Positions 42,258 to 48,205 of a stretch of 48,205 nucleotides of DNA are shown one piece after another. Every line of letters starts with the position of its first letter. Position 1 is the first letter of the stretch. Below the pieces are notes generated by a model. The model was not told where the DNA came from. It saw nothing but the letters and a program-made list of their open reading frames with translations, and searched no databases. Location: NCBI GenBank assembly GCA_020080175.1, contig JAGHQL010000191.1:1-48205 (forward strand). The letters are read 5' to 3'. The position numbers and the translations under genes are program-made. Source of the stretch: Glutinoglossum americanum (Eukaryota; Ascomycota; Geoglossomycetes; Geoglossales; Geoglossaceae).

Positions 42258-43204
42258 ATGTCGGATTCGGTAACCGCGACAATCAGATACGTTCAGAGAG
42301 ACAACGAGCGTCTTGCCACCGAAAAGCCATACATTCTGCACTACGCCGCGCCTCCGGGATTCCCGCAAAACAACTTCACCATCGACTCCTTCCCCGGCAT
42401 CAAGGTCCATAACCTCAGAACCGCCGGTATAAGTTATCAAGACCACGGAATGATGATAGCATCGCTGGACAGCAGTCGCATGCGGCCCGAAGATTTCGAC
42501 AACGATGAGTGGATTGAGCAAGTTTACCTTCCAGAGTTGCATAGCTGCATATGCAAGGCGCTGGGCGCCGAGGAAGTGACTATCTTCGATTGGATGCTTA
42601 GGAAGCGTTCGAAGTCGTTCCCGAAGAGGACCACAGGGGAGGAGAATGACGAGGCAGTGCAACCCTCACTGTCGGCGCATATTGGTAAATTGGGATTTCT
42701 CTAATCCCCAGTTAAGATGCTTAATGGGTATATAGACTATACGACGGCGGAACTCGGTGGGAGGCTGGACAAATACTTTGGAGAGGAAAAAGAAAAGCTT
42801 ATGGAACGGCGATACCAGGTTATCAAGTAAGAGCAGCGTCCCCTTTTGGTGTATTGTTCGCTAATTCTCGAACGTATAGCATATGGAAGCCACTCTCTGG
42901 TCCGTGTCGGGACTATCCAATGGCGTATCTCGACCCTAAGAGTGTGGATCAGAAGAATGACCTTTTCGCCGTCGATGAAGTCTTCCCCACGGTTGCCAAT
43001 GAAGTCTTCCAGGTCTACTGCAATCCAGCTCACAAATGGTACTATGTCCCCGATCAGCTGGACTCTGAAGTCACCATATTTAATGCGTTCGACTCGGAGA
43101 AAGGCCAAGACATTGCAGTCCCGCATTGTTCCTTTGATTTGGGTGAAGCGGGGTCCGGGATACCACGTCAAAGCATTGAAGTCAGAGCTTTTGTGTTCTA
43201 TTGA
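42258..43204 (+). CDS. asaB-like hydroxylase/desaturase family protein (3 exons)
   Basis: Exons are 42,258-42,684, 42,736-42,826 and 42,880-43,204, with introns of 51 and 53 bp. Phases agree, giving 280 residues. Key blocks are YILHYAAPPGFPQNN, TIFDWMLRKRS, the N-terminal half of the core DYTTAELGGRL, then INIWKPLSGPCRDYPMAYLD, VFQVYCNPAHKWYYVPDQ and the end PRQSIEVRAFVFY. These match the fungal family related to aspergillic-acid AsaB and CmcJ-type cephamycin proteins, thought to be Fe(II)-dependent-like oxidases or desaturases, often near secondary-metabolite genes. Length fits the family. It appears intact. The substrate is unknown. Confidence 0.82.
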
Positions 43205-44161
43205 GAACGAGTAAGGTACACACGGTGCTTCATCAAGCAGGATCAAGGTATGCTAACAGGCCCAGGAGTTCAAGCCGACTATTTTCGTCAGTCGGAAAAG
43301 GGCCATGTACACTGAGGTAGTTGTTTATTGGATGGTCGAAGACAGGCGCCGTAGTGGACTTGCTTAGGGCAGCGTGGGTCGGGGAGAACGGTGTGCTTCT
43401 GCGTATCTCATTGCAGACGAGCTGGTAGGTAGCTTGGCGGGTTTATGCAATCGGGTTTTGCTTGTTTCTTATCGTCCGTTACCAAGTTAGTCCAACTATG
43501 GTTGCGGCCAGGAGACTGATGGTCTGGCTAGGGGTTGATGGCGCGGGGGCGGGCTGTTGGACACTTGGCTGGTGTTTTGGCCCGTGCGCCAAGAGCTTTT
43601 TACACAGTTTATCTGCCAAGACATATGCTTCTTTCTGCTGCTGTCGCGGGTTAAGCATGTCCTATGGTCTCCTCGGAGCCCTGTTGTTGGAGGTCGACCT
43701 GCTGAGAAGCTGTGTTGATTTCCAAACGATGTGAAAATTAATCGACATGGTGGCTGATAGGGAGTGGCCGCCATGGTTTGTGGGGTGCGCATGCCAAGAT
43801 AAGGCCAAGCTGCCCAGACGGGCCAAGCTACCAAGACGGGGCCAAGCCCTACCGCCGGTCTCGTAGCCAGTCGATTCAAATAGGAGGGCGGTGATTTGAG
43901 CAAGTTTCGCGATCACGATCTCCGTCCTCACCTTCGGGATCGGGCCCTAACTGCAGATGCGAGGCTGTTGACCGGCGCCACCAGGGCGACGCCCCGCAGC
44001 ATGGCGCATAACTCGCTCATTACCACTCAATGCCCCGCCACAGCATCACTCCCAGGACTCTCGTGGCCTGGAATATAGTAGTGACCTCGACATGTTTTCC
44101 TCCCCGTTATTACGCCCACTTCTGCAACTCAATCTAGCTAATTTTGATCAAAGCTGCCAGC
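43205..44161. other. Intergenic region with a small tandem repeat
   Basis: About 950 bp between the asaB-like gene and the ferric reductase. Short ORFs here are not supported. Three tandem units of about 18-20 bp (GGCCAAGCTRCCMAGACGG type) lie at about 43,803-43,855. The right end should hold the ferric reductase promoter. I see no clear iron-regulatory GATA cluster. Confidence 0.5.
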
Positions 44162-46273
44162 ATGAAGTTTTCTTCCACTCTTGGGCTGGCATGCCTCTTG
44201 CCAGGCCTCGTCGTTGCCCTCGTCGGCATCGACACTCACCCGTTCAGCCCGCCTTGTGCCTTCGCCTGTGGCCGAGCTATCGCGTCCAACATGCTATCGT
44301 GTTCCGTCCATGATGCTTCGGGCGGCCACATGCATGGCGGTCCCGCGATGACAACCCCTCAGTGTCGAGCGGGAGATACAGCTTACCTGACTACTCTGGC
44401 CTGGTGTATTAGCACCAAATGTGCCCAATACCATGTCCCTTCTTCGAGGCTGGAGAAGTACTGGGAAGAGCAGTGCACAGGGGATCCGGCTGTGGCCCCA
44501 AAATGGGACTACTCGACGGCGCTTCACAACATCACGCAGCCACCAACTCGAGAACTGGCTAAGGATGACGTCCTCGACTTTACCGCGCTCGCTTCTGGGG
44601 CTGCCTGGGACATGCAATTTCGTACGCTGGCGTTCCTTGAAGATGAGGAGGCCTTGCACGCGAGATATGGGTATGGCGTCCATCCACGTACCATCTGCGC
44701 GAACCACTAACCTCTCGAATCAACTAGGGTCGCCATCCTCGTCACAGGCTTCGCCATACCCATCGTACTTACATGTCTGGGCTATCTTCCGTACATGACT
44801 GGCATCCTGGAAAGAGTAAAGCCGTACCTCGTTTACCCAAGTGCCATTGGGACCTACCAGGTGCGCCCTCTTCCATACCTGCTTGGCAATGCCCCTACCA
44901 TCGGCCAGAGCCTATACGTCGCCCTCATGGTCATCCTCAACATCATTCTGACCGCAGTCAACTACAGGTCCACGCAGCCCCACGCGTGGTATGCAAACCA
45001 GCACCAGGAGGTCATGGCCTACGTCATGTACCGCACGGGTACCATAGGGTTTGCGCTAGCTCCTCTTGTAATCCTCTTTTCGTGTAGGAATAATATCCTA
45101 CTATGGTTAAGCAATTGGCCGCATTCAACTTTCATGCTGCTGCACCGTTGGGTAGCCCGCATCTTCGGGATACAGGTCCTCCTCCACTCCATCCTCGCGC
45201 TAGCGCTGTACCGCGACACAGGCGAATATCCGGCAGTGGAGAAGCTGAAGTACTGGATCTGGGGTGCCGTTGCCACTGTCGCTGTTAGCATCATGTTGGT
45301 TGCTAGTGGGCTGTACGTGCGACGCTGGTCGTACGAGATCTTCCTGATAACACACATTGTGCTGGCTGTCCTCGTCATCGTCGGCTGTTGGCACCACGTC
45401 GAACTGGAGTTCCACCGTCAGTGGGGGTACGAAATGTGGCTGTATGCAGCATGCGCGGTATGGTTCTTCGACCGGATGGCGCGTGTGCTACGGATCTTGA
45501 AGATAGGCGTACGTCGCGCTAAGGTGGCCAACGTCGGCGACGGCTTCGTCCGCGTCGATATCGAGGGTATCCGCTGGGGTGCTGCGCCTGGCCAGCATGT
45601 CTACGTGTACTTCCCGACGCTTAACCCGCTGCGACCCTGGGAGAACCATCCGTTCTCGGTGCTGCCAACGGAGATGCTGCGCCTGTCCAACCGTAGCACA
45701 AGCGCAAGGAATGGCGACATACCATCGGAGCATAATGACGCGGAGAAGCACGGGGGAACCGCGGTACGAGTGAGGACTGCACTGGACGACAATACTACCG
45801 CTGGTCTGACGCTATTCATCAGGAAGTCGACAGGCATGACCAAGTCCCTGAAGGCTCGTGATAGCCTGTTCACGCTTCTGGATGGGCCCTATCCGAGCAG
45901 CCCGGCCAAGTCCGTCCTGCGATGTGATCGGTTACTGCTCATCGGAGGAGGCATCGGCATCACGGGGCTCCTGCCCTGGATAAATAGCCATTCAAACGCT
46001 AAGCTATGCTGGAGTGTGAAGGAGACAGCGGAATGCCTCGTCCAGGCCGTGGATGGAGCGCTGAGCAGGGCTAACGAGAAGGATGTGAGGGTGGGGCGGA
46101 GGCTGGATATTAGTGCGCTGCTAAGCCAAGAGGTGGATTCTGGATGGGCCAAGATTGGTGTTGTAGTATGCGGGCCGGGAGGGCTCTGCGACGACGTCAG
46201 GGCAGCCGTTGCCACGACTGGGAAGAAGGGAAAAGCCATTTTTGAGCTCGAGGTGGAAGCGTATTCTTGGTGA
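44162..46273 (+). CDS. Ferric reductase-like transmembrane protein (FRE/NOX superfamily)
   Basis: Exons are 44,162-44,670 and 44,728-46,273, with a 57-bp intron (GTATGG, CTAAC, TAG), giving 684 residues. It has a signal peptide (1-22, MKFSSTLGLACLLPGLVVA), then a Cys-rich extracellular part. The ferric-reductase membrane domain has bis-heme histidines His308/His322 and His379/His393. FAD-binding motif HPFSVLP is near 477, NADPH-binding GGGIGITG near 576 and CGPGG near 650. All key residues are present and the length is normal. Such proteins move electrons from cytosolic NADPH through FAD and two hemes to reduce Fe(III) or Cu(II) outside the cell before uptake. The start was chosen for the signal peptide. 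A further upstream in-frame ATG (44,144) gives a less typical leader. Confidence 0.92.
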
Positions 46274-47127
46274 AAAGTATGCGCTTGGTGCCGTAACCCA
46301 AGTGTTTTCTGCTTGCTCGCTCGCTTCTGGCATTTCATAACGTTGGGGTGGTATACATTGCAATATACCCATGTCTGCTGTTGGTTGGGGATGGGCGTGG
46401 GCATTTGTGGGCCTTAACGAGCTCATATAACATGGCTACCGCTTGTGAACGCTATCGGCTTCTTGGATTGTGCTGGCACGTGGATGCCTCTGCTGCTTTC
46501 AAGTGATGTAGATAATTCTAATTGACGTGAAGATGAGGAAGTGCGATTGTGATAGCCATGGGCGTTGTGTGGCGTGCTGCCGGGTCGCTAAGATGGGGTG
46601 GGGCCCAACACCTATTCTTCCCTAGCGCGAGAACAACAGCAACACCGCACCAACGACACTGTTTTTCCGACCGCAACCTGGGAAACCTGCAATTTGGCTC
46701 CCATAAGCCAGCGGTTACGGGTAGCCGGGGTCTTTCGTCCTGAACCTAGGGTGTGTGTCATAAGATAACGGTTAATAAGCAATCTGTACTTTTCGGTCCG
46801 ATAAATCCCTTGCAGAGGTGCATATCTCGGTGAAAACAATCTGCTGAGTATCATCAAAGATTAGGTGACATGCAGTATGCGCTATGTGTGAGGGGACGAA
46901 TGTCTAAGAGAATGACCAGCAATGGCCAACTAAACGTGGGCGGAGAAATCTCCCGTAGAATAGAGGCAGCTATCAAGAGTTTTAGCACGGCTTAGGCTTG
47001 CAGGCGCTACCCCACTAAATGCCAGTTAACCCTACTCGCTCTTCAGCCGATTAGCTATTTCGGTGTTCAGCCCACTAAACTGTAGTTGAGCGTGCTAAAG
47101 CTTTTGGTGGCTGCCTCTGTGTCCACC
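46274..47127. other. Intergenic region
   Basis: About 850 bp between the ferric reductase and the methyltransferase, with short shadow ORFs only. Imperfectly repeated CCCACTAAA(C/T)-like words at about 47,010-47,080, just before the methyltransferase start, may be regulatory. Confidence 0.45.
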
Positions 47128-47901
47128 ATGTCCATCTCCGAGAGAGTCAAGAAAGACTACGACAATTCCGCTGTCACCTACAATGACTATAGCTCGCTCC
47201 CCTCCGGGCAGCTCGAGTCTCAACTCATCAAGATCGCACTGGGCGACTGCGCCGGCCTCACAATACTCGACCTGGGCGGCGGCACCGGCGTGCATGCCCG
47301 CGAAGCGATAGACTTGGGTGCGGCCACGGTGGACATCGTCGACATCTCCCCCGGAATGCTCAAGATTGGCCAGGAGATCGAGAAATCTCTCGGCCGCGAA
47401 AACACCACGCGCTTCTTCGAAGCAGACGTCTCCAAGCCCCTCTCTCACCTCCCGCTGCGTGAGAGCGGCTACGATGTGGTGATGGCGAACTGGATCTTCG
47501 GCTTTGCGGACTCCATGGAGGTGCTGGAAGGCATGTTTCGCAATGTCGTTGGCTATCTTAAGCCTGGCGGTCGGTTCGTCGGCGTGCGGGATGCAGATCC
47601 GAGGAGTCCGGCACTTGAGGACAACAGGTATGGCGGCACGTGTAAATGGGTCAAGGACATTCCGGGCGGAGTGAAGTATCTATGTGTGCTCCACTGCACA
47701 CCGCCGATCGAGTTTGAGGGCGCGTCACTGGAGGTTATCTACTCGGGGTCAACGGAGATGCACGAAAGGTTTGGTTTGATTGATGTTGAGGTCGTGCCGT
47801 ATGAGAGCGCTGAGGCGGTGCAAAAGGATCCGGAGTTTTGGAAACTGTTTCTGGAGCGGCCTAACTTGGCTGTCGTTAAAGCCGTGAAGAAGACGGAGTG
47901 A
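47128..47901 (+). CDS. Class I SAM-dependent methyltransferase
   Basis: An intronless ORF of 257 residues starting at ATG 47,128 (context TCCACCATG). The frame is open further upstream but without another ATG in good context. Motif I TILDLGGGTGVHA is at about 45-57, an acidic loop VDIVDIS follows, then FFEADVSKPLSH, DVVMANWIFGF and YLKPGGRFVGV, the standard order of Methyltransf_11/25-type enzymes. It has no signal peptide, so it is probably cytosolic. It would transfer a methyl group from S-adenosylmethionine to a small molecule, but the substrate cannot be read from the sequence. It appears intact. Confidence 0.88.
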   Translation: MSISERVKKDYDNSAVTYNDYSSLPSGQLESQLIKIALGDCAGLTILDLGGGTGVHAREAIDLGAATVDIVDISPGMLKIGQEIEKSLGRENTTRFFEADVSKPLSHLPLRESGYDVVMANWIFGFADSMEVLEGMFRNVVGYLKPGGRFVGVRDADPRSPALEDNRYGGTCKWVKDIPGGVKYLCVLHCTPPIEFEGASLEVIYSGSTEMHERFGLIDVEVVPYESAEAVQKDPEFWKLFLERPNLAVVKAVKKTE

Positions 47902-48205
47902 GGGTATGGCATGGCGCGATATTGGGGTAAATAAGACGGTGGCAATAGCGCCGATCAGTTCCAAGAGATATGAAGTAACGTTAGTCCTAGAAGTCCGCAC
48001 GTTATTTTTCACTTGCACTTTCAATGACAGAAGTACTCCAACCGTGCTCATCAAGGCTATTTCATCTCAATTCCACGCGATATTAATGGGGCCATAGACG
48101 ATAAAATTTCAGCGAACTTGGCCATATTGCCGGCAGCTCGAGAGTGTTGGTGTGTTGCGGTTGGGACGCCGATCAATATCCGGTGTTAACAAATGGGCGT
48201 GGCCT
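47902..48205. other. 3' flank of the methyltransferase gene
   Basis: The last 300 bases hold no supported gene. Short ORFs on both strands overlap the methyltransferase end and look like shadows. Confidence 0.5.

Noticed and set aside
43462-43734. A 90-codon ORF between the asaB-like gene and the ferric reductase
   Set aside because: It has low-complexity Gly/Cys/Leu composition, overlaps equally long ORFs on the other strand, and shows no family match that I can recall.
44294-46404. Minus-strand ORFs across the ferric reductase
   Set aside because: They are codon-usage shadows. The plus strand shows all ferric reductase motifs.
1-48205. tRNA or rRNA genes
   Set aside because: I saw no convincing tRNA cloverleaf or rRNA segment by eye. 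The initiator-Met-like stretch at 8,286-8,300 is only the Copia primer site. A tRNA search program would be decisive.

Overview
This window looks like a repeat-rich stretch of the genome of a filamentous ascomycete (Pezizomycotina). The evidence is short GT-AG introns (about 45-95 bp) with CTAAC/CTGAC-type branch points, a fungal esterase/NB-ARC/TPR receptor, a fungal ferric reductase, an asaB-type oxidoreductase, pogo/Fot1-like transposons, Copia and Gypsy elements, and strong C-to-T/G-to-A decay typical of repeat-induced point mutation (RIP). There is no taxonomic marker, so I cannot name the genus.

Layout. 1-2.4 kb is an AT-rich, RIP-degraded block of solo LTRs. A GC-normal palindromic MITE follows (2,425-2,613). 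3,744-8,623 is a nearly intact-looking Copia element on the minus strand, inserted 70 bp upstream of a two-exon Ras-like gene (8,694-9,265). 9.3-10.9 kb holds an FAD-dependent oxidoreductase gene whose two halves now point in opposite directions. 11.9-13.1 kb has a small secreted cysteine-rich protein and a truncated RBR/IBR-type zinc-binding gene. 14.5-17.9 kb (minus) is a six-exon NLR-like receptor with near-identical 42-residue TPR repeats and a 100-N assembly gap. A paired inverted repeat with convergent small ORFs and about 2 kb of unrecognised sequence follow.

20.6-40.0 kb is almost all mobile DNA: a solo LTR, pogo-like copy 1 (21,680-24,450), and pogo-like copy 2 (25,127-37,133). Copy 2 was blown up from about 2.8 kb to 12.0 kb by nested LTR insertions, including a full-length chromovirus-type Gypsy element. 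A solo Copia LTR and a third, different pogo/Fot1-like element (38,163-40,013) come next. 41.3-48.2 kb is a gene-dense, GC-normal host block: a tiny conserved-looking protein, an asaB-like oxidoreductase, a ferric reductase and a SAM methyltransferase.

The repeats have exact or near-exact target-site duplications, so the insertion order can be read directly. Host genes inside the repeat-rich half (Ras-like, FAD oxidoreductase, a Cys-rich gene cut by pogo copy 1, the RBR fragment) are mutated, truncated or rearranged. Those right of 41 kb look whole. The NLR is the most functionally interesting intact locus. No complete metabolic pathway is visible.
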